From: Roridomyces roridus
Taxonomy: Eukaryota; Basidiomycota; Agaricomycetes; Agaricales; Mycenaceae
Reading direction: 5' to 3'
Assembly: GCA_029378245.1 (NCBI GenBank)
Contig: JARKIF010000012.1
Location: forward strand, 1,860,001-1,924,000
Length of the DNA: 64,000 nt
Shown here: piece by piece, positions 11,993-23,302 of the stretch
Position numbering within the stretch: the stretch's first letter is position 1
How the letters are laid out: each line of letters opens with the position of its first letter
Notes under the pieces: model-generated
The model's input: only the letters and a program-made list of their open reading frames with translations
Databases searched by the model: none
What the model was told of the DNA's origin: nothing
Translations under genes and position numbers: made by a program

Positions 11993-14900
11993 ATGTGTGT
12001 GATTTTTTTCTGGACTTCTGTATTCCTCACTCAACCATGCAGGGATCTCACTCCTCCAAATACACCACAGTGCATAAGGATAGCCGCACAACAGCAAGAA
12101 CGTGAGAATAGGACACTGGACAGTCCCCAGAGACATCGCACACCTGCTCTACCTTTGCGGCTACCTCCTCCCCCATCACCGTTCATTCAGCGGGCTCCTA
12201 TTGCCAATAATGTTGGTTAGTGCTGGCCAAAAATACGATATGGGAAAATATATTTTGAATATATTCAGGTGAATATGGATATGATACGAGCTCTGGGGTC
12301 CAATCGGATACAAATACGTCTGAATATGAATACGATAAAATATGGATATGAATATGATATGCAGTGGGCATATTGAAATATATTCAGATACGCCGGCCAC
12401 TGGCAATGAGGCTCAAATCAGGCTCGGAGAGCACGGCAATCACAGAATTGATAATGATCTTGATGATCGGCACCGGTGTCCCGCTTTGCTAACAGTGATT
12501 TGCTTGTGCAAAATACCTAAAATGGAAATTTGATCTGAATGCCGAGTGATCCTTGGTCCGAATACTTCTTCTCCATGAACTTGTTAGCTGCTGGTTGACA
12601 CTACGATGCTGGAGAGTGTGTCAGCCAATGTTGTGACACAATGTTGGGCCAAGACACGACCAAGTGGGGACTCACAAGGGCCTGGACTGGGTGGTTCATG
12701 TGGGGTAGAATATATTTGAATATATCCAAAATATATTTGTATCGTATTCACCATGGTTGAATATGATACACTAGAAATACAATACGAGTGCGGTGAGGTG
12801 AATATGATATGGATATGAATATAATACGGGATTTGGCGTATCGTATTCGTATTTGGCCAGCACTAATGTTGGTGACATCTTTGGGGTGCGCCAAATTGTT
12901 CTCCCTGCAGGCCAGCCTCCTGTTGATATAGACGCAGCACGTCGCCGTTTGGCTGAGCTACAGGCTCCACTTCAATTTCAGCCTCAGGCTGTTTCCCGGC
13001 ACAGCTTTCTGGAACGGAACTCTGCTACTGGGGTATCTCGACCTCCTAGACCACAGGTACCAAATGCTATTGCTGGACCATCACGGCAGCCTGCGGCAGA
13101 GCGCTGGCCCAGGAGAACAACTATGGACAATCTACAGCATCTGGAGGAAATAAATTCTCCCCCCAATTCCGAGAATCAACCACCCATTCTGCTCTCTCAG
13201 AATGCCCGGCGTGCTGTACAGGAGAGATTAGCTCAGTTGAACAGAGCTCTGGAGTTTCAGCCTGCTCCATACAATCCACGGCAGACTTTACAAGAAAATT
13301 TGGCCCGCAATGAACAGATTGTGCAGCCACCACCCCCTCCTCCAGAAAAAACTCAAGAGGAGCCTCCTCAGCTTGGGCCTGACTTGAATGGCAATCAGGA
13401 CATGCCCCCTCAAGAGGAGCCAGACTTTCCTGTCTTCATAAATCTTGCAGATTTGCCAAAATATGCCCGGCCATTCAATGAGATCAATGTTGAGCCTATA
13501 AGCCTTGGAGCAATGAATCTCTCTTGCCCAAAATGTGGAGCTCTTCATTGGAAGTGTGAGCGACTTTCAGGTTCCTCAGTGACCAATCCTAAATTTGGTA
13601 CATGCTGTCTCTCCGGGAAGGTGGAGCTACCTGATATCAAACGCCCTCCAAGAGATTTGCTTGAGCTGTATGATGGTACCAGTCATGAGTCCAAACACTT
13701 TTTGGACAATATCAGAAGTTACAATTCTGCATTTGGCTTGGCTTCTCTTGGGGTGACAGTGGACAGAACTGTACATGATGGTCATGGTCCATATGTTTTT
13801 AAAATTCAAGGTGCTCTCTACCATCGTGTGGGATCTCTGCTTCCAAAGCCCAACACAAATCCTGTCTTTGCTCAGCTGTATTTCTACTCTCAGGAAGAGG
13901 CAACAACTTTTCGAATGCAAAACAATGAAGCTCGGGGAGTTACACTTCACCGCAGTGTAATGGGAATTTTGGATCATGTTCTCCAGGAACATCATGCTTA
14001 TGTGAAAGTGTTCAAGACTGCATATGAAAGATTGAAAGAACAACGGGAGCAGCATCCGGATGCCCCCGCTGAGTATTATGCAGTAATCCGATGTGAGAAG
14101 GGAACAGACTCAAGGCGTTACAATGCACCCACGTCAAATGAGTTCTGCCAGGAGATGGATCTATTGCACCCGACTATCGAGACTTGGTTTTGCAGTACAG
14201 AGATGGTCCACTAAAGAGAATCTATGAGACCAATGCATCTTACCAGCCATCTGTCTATGTTCTATTGTTCCCATTTGGCGAGAACGGCTGGCACACAAAT
14301 TTAGATCTGAACATTCCCGTTACTGCGGCAGAAGAGGAGGATCCTGATGCTGAGAACACAGATACTGCATCCAGAACTCATACCAAGATGACGATTCTGG
14401 AGTATCATGCATATCGTCTCCACCAACGGCCGACTGATTCTGATCACATCTTCCGTGCGAAGGCACTTCTTCAACAGTGGATTGTGGATGCTTGGGCTGC
14501 CACAGATCAACGAAATCTCAACTGGCTGAAGAACAACCAAAAGAAGCTAAGGGTTGACCTCTACAAGGGACTGGCAGATGCATTCGCCCAGGATGGAGCA
14601 TTGCTACTGGGCAACCAGGGGGAGCGATACATCTTGCCGTCAACATATATTGGCGGATCTCGCTTTATGCATCAGATTTATCAGGACTCATTGGCGATTG
14701 CTCGATACTGTGGCAAACCTGATTGGTTTTTAACCGTGACTGCCAATGCAAATTAGCCTGAGGTGAAAGAAGCTCTTTTGCCCGGTCAGCAACCTTCTGA
14801 CCGACCAGATTTGATTGCTCGAGTCTTTCGGGAGAAGCTCAGGATTCTGCTGAAGTTCATCAATCAGGGATATTTTGGCAAGTGTGTTGGAATTGTCTAC

Positions 14901-17816
14901 ACCATTGAATTCTAAAAGCGTGGGCTTCCACATGTCCACATTCTCATTTTCCTTGAGCCCCAGGCTAGACCCAAAAGTCCAGAGGATGTTGATCGGTTTG
15001 TGTCTGCTGAACTGCCTGATCCTGACAAGGAATCAAAGCTCTTTGCATTGGTCTCAAGGGTTATGATCCACAATCCCTGTGGTGCAGCCAATCCTAATGC
15101 CCCATGCATGGTGAATGGAAAATGTTCCAAGGGGTTTCCGAAAGCACTCCAGGAACAGACCACAATGGATCACAATGGTTATGTCAGACTCCGGCGCAGG
15201 GCCAATGGGCACAGTTTTGTGAATGCAAAAGGCCAGACAATTGACAATAAATGGGTGGTTCCCTATCCAAGACGGTGAGATTGACTTGGTTGGATATGAT
15301 ATGAATTATGGCTGACATTTTTCCTATCTGAAAGTGCACTCCTTGAATTTGTCTGTCACATGAACTTGGAATGTTGTGTCTCAATGGCTTCTACCAAGTA
15401 CATTCACAAGTATATCCACAAAGGCTCTGATCGCTCGACCCTCACAATGCAGGATCAAAATGACGAAGTCAAGCTGCATCTCGATAGCCGTTATATCTCT
15501 GCTCCAGAGGCTGTTTGGCGCCTTCTCAGATACCGCATGCATGAGGAGAAACCTACAGTCATACGGCTACAGCTTCATCTCCCTGCTGAGCAAACAATTG
15601 TTTTTGCTGAAGATGATGACCCGGAGGAGGTCTTAGCACGTGCGGGAAACAAGGACACTACTTTAACAGCATACTTCAAGGCCAATGGATTATTTCCACA
15701 TGCACGGCAATATTTATAGTAAGAATTTCCTCAGCATTATGTATTCGACAAGAAAAACACCAAGTGGAAACCCAGGGAAAATGGGTTTGCTATTGGACGG
15801 ATGTATTTTGCAGGCCCATCCTCTGGGGCTCGATTCTACTTAAGGCTGCTGCTTACAGTTGTTCGTGGCGCAACCTCCTTCGAAAATCTTTGTGTTGTGA
15901 ACGGTGTATCCTACTATCCAAATTTCCGTGATGCCTGCTTGGCGCAGGGCCTTCTTGAAGATGACAATGAATGGGAGCAGTGTTTACAGGAAGCTGTTGA
16001 TATGCAGACTGGACATCAACTCCGGCAGCTATTTGCAACCATATTGAAGGAGAATTGGCCACTTCAGGATCCTGTGGGACTCTGGGATCGGTTCAAAGCA
16101 AATATCTGTGATGATGTTAGATATCAACTCATCCACAAAGGTCTGGCTGCAGATCCTACAGAGGAGCAAGTCTATGACTATGGCTTATATCTCTTGGAGA
16201 AAAATCTTCTTGGGTCAGGAAAGTCATTAGCTGACTTTGCTCCTATGCCACAGCCAGTTCAGAATTGGGCTCAGCTCGAGGGTAATCATTTGATAGCAGA
16301 ACAACTTGCATATGATCGGGATGAGCAGAGGCAGCTGGCTGAGCCTCGCATTGCCAATCTCAACAATGAGCAGCGTATCGCTTTGAAGCCATTATAAATT
16401 CAGTTCGAAATAATCTGCCACAATTGTTCTTCCTCAATGGGCCCGGCGGGACTGGAAAGACTCATGTGTATCACCCTTTGCTATGCCCTCCGCGGTGATG
16501 GACATATTGTTCTTTGTGTTGCTTCCTCTGGCATTGCAGCATTGCTTTTAATTGGTGGCCGCACATCCCATTCCAGGTTCAAAATTCCAATTGAACTCTA
16601 TGATGGAAGAACCTGCCCAATCAAGAAAGGAACAATGTTGGCTGAGCTGTTGACCAAGGTCATATTCTTGCTTGGAATTCAGGCTTCATTTGCCTAATCT
16701 TTTTAACAGGTTGCACTGATAATCTGGGATGAACTGCCTGCTCAAGATCGCCGAGCAGCTGAAGCAGTTGACAAGACAATGCAAGATCTGCGAAATGACT
16801 CCACACGTCCATATGGCGGAGTGACTGTTGTTTATGGAGGGGACTGGCAGCAGACTCTGCCTGTTATTGAGAAGGGAACCCGAGAAGAAATTGTTGGGTT
16901 TTGCATGCAGGGATCCTACCTCTGGCAGAATGTGAAGGTTCTACGGCTTATTCAAAACATGCGGCTTGGTGGACCTGATGCTTCAGATGATGACAAGGAA
17001 TTTGCACGGTGGCTTCTTGATGTTGGCCATGGGAGGAACTCCGATGACCAGGGGAACATCAAACTTCCTGCCAATATGAGACTTGCAGCAAACACAGTTG
17101 ATTGCATGGTTCAAGAAATATATCCTGGACTTGCCATGATCCAGATTGACCAGGACAATGACCAATACTTCCTGGAGAGAACAGTTCTGTCTGCGCGGAA
17201 TGATGATGTTGACGATCTGAACCACAAGCTACTCAGCACATTTCCTGGGGGGGACAAAATTTTCATGAGTGCTGATTCCACAGTCTTGGAGGAGGGTGTC
17301 GATGCAGATGCAGGTTTTGAATATCCTACAGAGTATCTCAATTCCATCAAAGCATCAGGATTTCCTCTCGCAAGACTGGCCTTGAAATTGGGAGGGCCTG
17401 TCATGGTTTTGCGCAATTTAGCTCCAGCAGAGGGACTGTGCAATGGTTCAAGAGGAATTTTGACACGTGTTTCATCCCGTGTTCTGGAAATCCGTCTCAT
17501 TGGTGGAGACCATCGCGGAAAAACTGCATTCATTCCCCGGATTACCCTCAGCCCATCAGAAAAACAGGTCGGAATCTGTATGAAACGGCGGCAGTTTCCC
17601 GTCCGTCTTGCTTTCTCAATGACAATCAACAAAGCTCAGGGACAGTCGGTAGACTATGTCGGTCTTGACCTACGCACTGATGTCTTTGCACATGGGCAGC
17701 TTTATGTGGCCCTTTCCCGTTGCACATCCAGCCATAGAGTAAAGGCATTACTTCATGATGACAAGTATGATACTTTGGTTACAAAGAATGTAGTATATAA
17801 AGAGGTCCTTATATAA
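11993..17816 (+). pseudogene. Helitron Rep/Pif1-like helicase gene, inactivated
   Basis: Helitron proteins join an HUH replication initiator to a Pif1-type helicase and move DNA by rolling-circle transfer. Visible here are a Cys-rich N-terminal block (CPKCGALHWKCERL), the Rep motif GLPHVHIL (about 14930), the two-Tyr motif KYIHKYIHKG (about 15400), Walker A GPGGTGKT (about 16440), Walker B-like IIWDELPAQD (about 16725) and late helicase motifs MTINKAQGQSVDYVGL and LYVALSRC. Introns remain readable at about 15275-15332 and 16659-16709. The gene is broken by stops at 14754 (TAG), 14913 (TAA) and 15717-15722 (TAG TAA), frame breaks near 14170 and 16387, and the MITE inserted after codons for PIANNVG. 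The start at 11993 is uncertain. Confidence 0.85.
12210..12873. mobile_element. hAT-type MITE, 648 bp (12218-12865), with 8-bp target duplication
   Basis: The 8-bp direct repeats ATGTTGGT (12210-12217 and 12866-12873) flank an element with inverted ends TAGTGCTGGCCAAA. TAGTG fits the hAT end consensus and 8-bp duplications are characteristic of hAT. The interior is A/T-rich with many GAATATGATA-like subrepeats and no open frame of note. Removing the element and one duplication restores the Helitron frame ..PIANNVGDIFGVRQ.., so it jumped into an intact coding region. Confidence 0.9.
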
Positions 17817-17905
17817 CATTTCCCTCCAAGGAACAATCCTGACACCAACCTGAGATTCAACAGTAATCCCACCCCTGAGATTCAGCAGCGCGTCAAGCGA
17901 GCGCC

Positions 17906-17920
17906 CCTGCCGAAGGCAGG
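17906..17920 (+). other. Helitron 3' hairpin
   Basis: CCTGCC-GAA-GGCAGG forms a perfect 6-bp stem with a 3-nt loop, ending 10-11 nt before the inferred Helitron 3' end. Such hairpins act as the replication stop of Helitrons (known for the family). Confidence 0.75.
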
Positions 17921-17931
17921 ATCATTAAGCT

Positions 17932-18016
17932 TGTGGAAGTCGGAAGCAAGAGCAATCGGTATCATGTGCACGTCGGATCAACAGACGTACCGACACTGTC
18001 CAGCCGACATCAAAAG
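17932..18016 (+). repeat. Dispersed repeat copy R1, right part
   Basis: Continues R1 after the Helitron. GGAAGCAAGAGCAA-CGGTATCA-GTGCAC, GTCGGATCAACA and CAGCCGACATCAAAA match R2 at about 23215-23302. Confidence 0.8.
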
Positions 18017-18188
18017 CCGCGGCCCGCTTGGACTTCCAACGGAGACGTTGCAGAATGACCATTATTCCCAGGACGAACGAAAAATGTGAACAAACGTTGA
18101 ACGCTTTTTTGAGGGTTCTTATGAGAAAGCGGAGGGATGGTTTCCGCTGTCTCGACCTTTCGGACGCTGAACGCGAATCTAATATTTT

Positions 18189-19058
18189 CTACCAAGGAAT
18201 CTCATCCGTATCAATATCCCACATGTTGCCCCCAGACGAGCGCGCAAAGTTGAAAAACTTCCCACTGCTCTTCTCCTTCGTCGCCCCATCAATCCTCGAC
18301 AGAACCCCATTGACCGAATCCTCCACGGTGACTGGGGCTTGTTCCATGCCGAACGCCTTGGCCCCACCATTTCCCATATCCGTGGCCACCCAGCCCGGAT
18401 GTATCGCAAGCGAAACGAGCTTGGGGTTTTCGGCGTCAAGCGCCTTGATGATAAAATTGGCAGCGGCTTTGGACGCGCCGGGAGCGCCCATGGCCGCGTT
18501 ATAGAATTTCGCGATGGACCCTGCGCCGGTGGATATGAGTGCAAAGATCGGTGCGTTCGTGGGCGAGGCGAGGAGGAGGTGTTGGACGGCTTGGAAAAGG
18601 ACGATGACGCCGAGGGTGTTGACCTCCCAGTGGTCTCTGAACTCTGAGACCGGAATTGTACCGATTGAGCCAAAGTACTTGGAGATGCCTGAATACCTGG
18701 TTAGTTTCCACGGCGAAAGACTGGAGGAATCGGAAATACCTGCGTTGGCAATTACTACGTCCAACCGACCCGCAGTCTTTTGAATCTCAGCAACGGCAGC
18801 TTCGTTACTCGTCTGGTCCCCTGCAACAAACTTGACGGGGTGCACGTTGGGGTGGCTCGCAGCGAGGCTCGTGAGTGACTGCGCGGTGGGATCGCGAGCG
18901 GCAGCGAAGACGACGGCATTCGGGCGCACTGCGATCGTCTTTGCGAGGCCGTAGCCAATGCCACGGTTGGCTCCGGTGACTGCGAACCATGTCATAAATA
19001 CATTCGATTGAATTGAGCAGCAGAAGAACATACTGAGATAAACGGTTTGGCCAGACAT
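18189..19058 (-). CDS. Short-chain dehydrogenase/reductase-like protein (norsolorinic acid reductase-like), catalytic Tyr replaced
   Basis: About 250 aa after removal of two introns. Intron 1 (GTATGT..TTCGCAG) joins MSGQTVYL to ITGANRGIG, the NAD(P)-binding motif. Intron 2 (GTATTT..TATTCAG, branch CTAAC) joins VVIANAG to ISKYFGSIG. Other classical SDR features are the NAG motif, the N in HWEVNTLG, the Ser in ISTGAGS, and HPGWVATDM. At the YxxxK site the sequence is PGASK: the codon is CCC where Tyr is expected, so the general acid is missing while Lys is kept. The protein may be inactive, or the reading of the family alignment may be shifted by a local change. It is preceded by about 600 bp of promoter region. 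Confidence 0.85.
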   Translation of the reverse strand: MSGQTVYLSMFFCCSIQSNVFMTWFAVTGANRGIGYGLAKTIAVRPNAVVFAAARDPTAQSLTSLAASHPNVHPVKFVAGDQTSNEAAVAEIQKTAGRLDVVIANAGISDSSSLSPWKLTRYSGISKYFGSIGTIPVSEFRDHWEVNTLGVIVLFQAVQHLLLASPTNAPIFALISTGAGSIAKFYNAAMGAPGASKAAANFIIKALDAENPKLVSLAIHPGWVATDMGNGGAKAFGMEQAPVTVEDSVNGVLSRIDGATKEKSSGKFFNFARSSGGNMWDIDTDEIPW

Positions 19059-19666
19059 GAAGGACTCGAAGACTTGAGAGGATAGGATTTGAGATGGGTT
19101 AACTTCAATTGAATGAACGATGGACGCCTACACGCAGTCCTTTTAAATTCCCCCTCATTACCAAGAAGTCAGTTAGTAAACACGGTTGAAACACGGGAAA
19201 CTTTCAAACCCGTCGGGATGACAAAAATTCCCGAACTATCGGGAAACACTACATCGCGAGGCTTCAATCAATGCCAAATCCGAGATCCCTACTCTGTCAA
19301 GAGGAGGGTTCTGTCGAATCAGGGGCCTGAATTTGTGATCTCCAGCCGAAGTTTGCGATCAAACCACATAATGTGGATGAGGTCAACATCCGGCCTCGGA
19401 GATCAACCCTCCCGCCCAGCGGCGGCCACGCCGCCTGTCGCCGGCTCGTTGATATATCCGCGGGACGGGCATCGGCAAGGCCCGGCATTGTTTCACTGTG
19501 AACCACCTTGTGCCATGAAACCAGAGTACATAAGGGAACGATGCTCGCACCGGTATGGATATGGATAACAATATGGTCGGTTTGCAGTTAGTGTTTCCCA
19601 GCGACAGAGGTAAGAAGCAAGAGCGCATCAAATTTGACCAGACATGTACAACTCGCTAAATTGTCA
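19059..19666. other. Intergenic, promoter side of the dehydrogenase and 3' side of the ferric reductase
   Basis: No gene or repeat was recognised. Confidence 0.5.
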
Positions 19667-21873
19667 TCAAACACTGCCAACCCCAGTCCCACCAAACCCC
19701 TCGACATGCAAAACCACGCTCGGACCTCCACGCATCACGTCCATAAACCTTGCCGGGCTAGCCAACGCTCGACGGACGGAGGTGCCGAGTTGTGGTGTTC
19801 CGCAGACTAGACCTCATATTAGCATCATAGGACAAAGAGAGGAGAGCTTGAGGGGAAAGGAGTGCGCACCATTCACGCTCACCGCCCCACCCCTCAATCC
19901 ATCCACCTCCGTATCGAGGATCGCCTTGATATCCGGGCGCCCGCGGAGCAGATGTGCCGTGGGTACACCGGGGAGGGGTTGTTCTTTCGAGGAAGCCTGT
20001 TTTTCTTCCGAGCTCGCGGGGGACTCCGTTCCTGTTCCCCCTTCGTCGTCGCCTACAGCAACCTGAGTGTCCTCCGGTGCGGAGGTGAGGTGAAGTCTGA
20101 TTTCTACGTCGAGTTTGGAGGAGGAGGTGAGTGATCGGGTTAGCGGTTCTTTCATCCATTCGATTTGGTCTATTGGCAGTGTAAGTTAGGCATCAAGTCG
20201 GAATGGATGATACGTACCGCGATCCCGAATAGCCCAGACGAAGAGAATCCTGCGGAGTCGTGGGTTGTCGTTGGCCCTAAACATATCTCAGCTCGGTCAC
20301 TGTCTAGCAGAATATGACAAACTGTAACAGATCCAACAAAAGCGGTAATCCGAAAGACACGCCCGACCCGCCTGTACAGCAGCGTCAAAAACGGTGGATT
20401 GAAATAAACCTGCGACGCACCACAAATAAAAACGACCCGCTCATATCCCCTGACGACCGGCGGAGAGCCATACGGGCCATCCAAGAACGCTTTAAACTCT
20501 TTCGAGTTCCCCTCGGGGGATGAGGATAATACCGACTTGAGCAACCGACGCGTGAACCCAGTCCGCACACGCAAAATAAACGCCAACCGTTCCCTCCCCT
20601 CGTCCTTCTCCTCTCGAGTGGAATACGCAATCGTAAACGGATGCGCTTCCGCGATAGACTGCGCACCCGCGAGCGTGAGGTACGCGCTCTGCCCAGGCCG
20701 CCAGAGAAAGTACGGGGGCGCGTCGACGAGGATACGGAGGAAGTTGTCGTTCGAGAGAACGCACACGCTGGCGGTGGACCACATCGTCTTTTTCTTCTTC
20801 CCCTCGCCCGTAGCCGCCCAGAATTGGGCATTAACCAACAACCCACGGAGCAATCTGAACACTCTGTCCACACCCCAAAGGAAGAGCGCAGGCCAGATGT
20901 ACACCTCGTACCCGAATTCGCCGGCATGTACGTAGGCGCCAGCGAGTGCGAGGACGCCGAGGAGGAGGTGCAGAGCGAGGAAGAATTCGTAGTTCCGTGT
21001 ACGGAGAGGACGGATGGACAGTAGGCAGAGGATGGTTAGGGCGGAGGCGCCGGCGACGCCGATGCGGAACCAGGGGGTGACAGCGTCGAGAGGGCTGATT
21101 TCCAGTGCGACCTGGAGCAGTGTTGTGAGGTGTTGTGGAGAAGAAAAGGATTGGAGGGACGTACTCGGCCGAAAGCGTGCGCCCAGAATAACACCATGAT
21201 GACACGCGCGGACAATCGGTGGAGATATTCGAGCTACGACGAAGTGAGGACGATATTTCAAGTAAAATACAGAACACACCTTATCGAAGCTGACGCCGGT
21301 TAAAACTAGAAAGTGTCAGTCAAGTCCATCCGGAAAGTAAACTCACAAGAGATGAAATTGTTCTTCATTCCCAACGCAGTCATCAGCGGCAACTGCACCC
21401 CAGCGATATGCGCACAACGATTGGCCCAATATTTCGGATCGTACTTTTGGCCCAACGTGTTCGTCGCTAGATCTCCATGAACATCTTACAAAAAGTAAAG
21501 CATGCGACGCACAATTGATAAAACTCCACGTAAAGATGATGGTGATGTAAGTCGTCGTGAGCATGAAGTCCGCGACATTGAACGTGTAATTGCCCGGGAG
21601 GGTGAGGGACCAGCGGAAGGCGATGATGCGGTAGAGGTTCACTGCCGCGAGAGGGAGGCGGCGCCAAGATAGGCGATGTCTCAGCGGGCCGTCTTCAGTG
21701 GTGGGCTTGGAGACATGCTGGCGGGTGTGGTAGGCGTAGAGAACCGAGATGACATGGCACAGCGACACGAGGGCCATGCACGCGGCGAGAAAGTACCACA
21801 CTTGTTTTGGGTAGAGAGCAGCGAGGAGGATGCGGGGGATGCGGTCGGGGTCTACGGATTGGGCTTTGGCCAT
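19667..21873 (-). CDS. Ferric/cupric reductase transmembrane component (FRE family)
   Basis: Plasma-membrane flavocytochrome that moves electrons from NADPH through FAD and two hemes to extracellular Fe(III). Several hydrophobic segments are seen, beginning with VWYFLAACMALVSLCHVI. Paired heme His residues appear in EYLHRLSARVIMVLFWAHA and LHLLLGVLALAGAYVHA. FAD binding is marked by HPFTIA, and NADPH binding by DGPYGS, FICGGSGVSFGLP (restored by a GTGCGT..CTGTACAG intron near 20390-20440) and the C-terminal VCGTPQLGTSVRRAL. The last exon ends at GGTGVGSV with the stop at 19667-19669. All parts of a full-length enzyme are present and no break was found. Such genes are usually controlled by iron; no site was identified. 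Confidence 0.88.
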
Positions 21874-22623
21874 TGTCGTAGGTACGATTCTGGCGGAAGC
21901 ATCTCACTTATCTATACCTCGCGAGAAGACCGGGTGGGAGAGTAAGGCGGTCAGGGGACGAGTTATCTGATAGGATTGAGAAAATCAGATAAGGATAAGA
22001 TGCAGATGACGCGATAAGATGTAAAGTACCTGGCTTCTATTGCCTCGTTTTTGTTTCAAATCTCCGCGATTTTGGCGGTCAAACCGTTGGATTACGAGTT
22101 AACAGAGGGCTGAGGAGAGATCCCGCTTTCAGATCTACATAGTACCGTCCACCAACATACAGAGCGAGTAAAGCAAGGTGGAGCTGTGGTGCATTCCTGT
22201 GAATTCGTGGGCTCGGCGATTCGTATCAAGCAGAGTCTGCATGCGGTGGAGCAGTCCATGTGGTATCACAGGTGGCCAACGGGATTCCAGAAGACGATAT
22301 CGTAGGCTGAAGGAGAAAAAAAAGTTACATCGGCGGGCGAGGGAACGGTAAGAAGAAGAAAAAGATATCTGATAAGAGAGAAGCGCCGGAAGCCCGGAGT
22401 GTCGACTAGAAACCCAAGGAATTCACTTGCGGGTGGGAACGTGACGTGCGAACTTCACCCAGACGGCAAGCGCGGAGTGGTCACTGCGAGTGTTGGAACC
22501 TTTTAACGTAAGGTCACAAGCGAGAGCCGGAGCGGGAGATTGAGTGCGGGATCGGATGGGAAAGTTGCTGGGATTTCCGTGTGCTGGGGGAGGCGAATCG
22601 GGAGTCGGGGCAGAAGCCGTCGA
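21874..22623. other. Upstream region of the ferric reductase, no gene seen
   Basis: GATAA occurs repeatedly just upstream (for example around 21968-22017: TGATAGGA, CAGATAAGGATAAGATG, CGATAAGATG). GATA factors control iron genes in fungi, so these could matter, but short GATA motifs occur often by chance. Confidence 0.35.
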
Positions 22624-23302
22624 GCGCTCAGCGAGCTACGTGTACTCAGTATTAGGTTGTTTTATAATTGATTGACTCACCCTCAAAGACTAAAGCATGA
22701 TGTGGATCAGCAGACTTGAGAGCTCACGAAATAGACGGAAGCCGAATCCAAGAGGTACGAGAATGCTCTGGGCACGTAGCTAAACTGTGGCTTTCACAGA
22801 AGCTCGGTGCCGGAGCGCAAAGGCGGTACCGATACCTAGTGCCACATGTATGCGTTCCAGAGCTTGATTCAGAGAGCAAAGTTAAATAACGATAACGGGC
22901 AAGATCGTGCTATAGCTTCAAGTGGGTCACAGACCAGCCTCGACGTGGGAGTACTTGAGGGCAAAGTGAAGGATAATGGGCCGGAATCGTGGTAGAGCTC
23001 CAAGTTAATCGCAGACCAGCCTCGACTTCGGCGTACCGAAGAGACCTAGTCCAGAGAAGACTCGTATTTGACTCGTAAGTCTACACCAGCGGGGTAATGG
23101 ATGCGTTGCGCACGCCGCGCAAGGTGGTGATAGATCGGGATTTGGCTAGAGTCCAGAGGCTGAGATGTATATGGGCAAGGAGAACAACGTAGTCGGGACG
23201 CCGAGATGGGAGTTGGAAGCAAGAGCAAACGGTATCACGTGCACCTCAGAGTCGGATCAACACTGACGTCAACAGCAGTGACACACTACAGCCGACATCA
23301 AA
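22624..23302 (+). repeat. Dispersed repeat copy R2 (uninterrupted)
   Basis: Second copy of the R1 repeat with about 80% visible identity in blocks. It also contains an internal near-repeat: CGCAGACCAGCCTCGAC and a GGGCCGGAATCG-type block occur twice at about 22930-23040. It supplies the empty-site sequence for the Helitron. Confidence 0.8.

Larger units (their letters stand above)
11605..17931 (+). mobile_element. Helitron, decayed, about 6.3 kb including a nested MITE
   Basis: It encodes a Rep/helicase protein (next entry). Its ends are placed by comparison with the uninterrupted repeat copy R2: R1 sequence stops at ..GAGA (11604) and resumes at TGTGG (17932), matching ..GAGATGGG in R2. The element thus begins 5'-TC and lies between A and T, as Helitrons do. 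A GC-rich hairpin (17906-17920) lies 10-11 nt from the 3' end, also typical. The 3' end itself (..ATTAAGCT) does not match the usual CTRR. A 3' end one base earlier (17930) is equally possible. Confidence 0.8.

Noticed and set aside
17900..17932. Resemblance of CCTGCCGAAGGCAGGATCATTA to the 3' end of 18S rRNA (CCTGCGGAAGGATCATTA)
   Set aside because: The match does not extend on either side, and the block is explained by the Helitron 3' hairpin.
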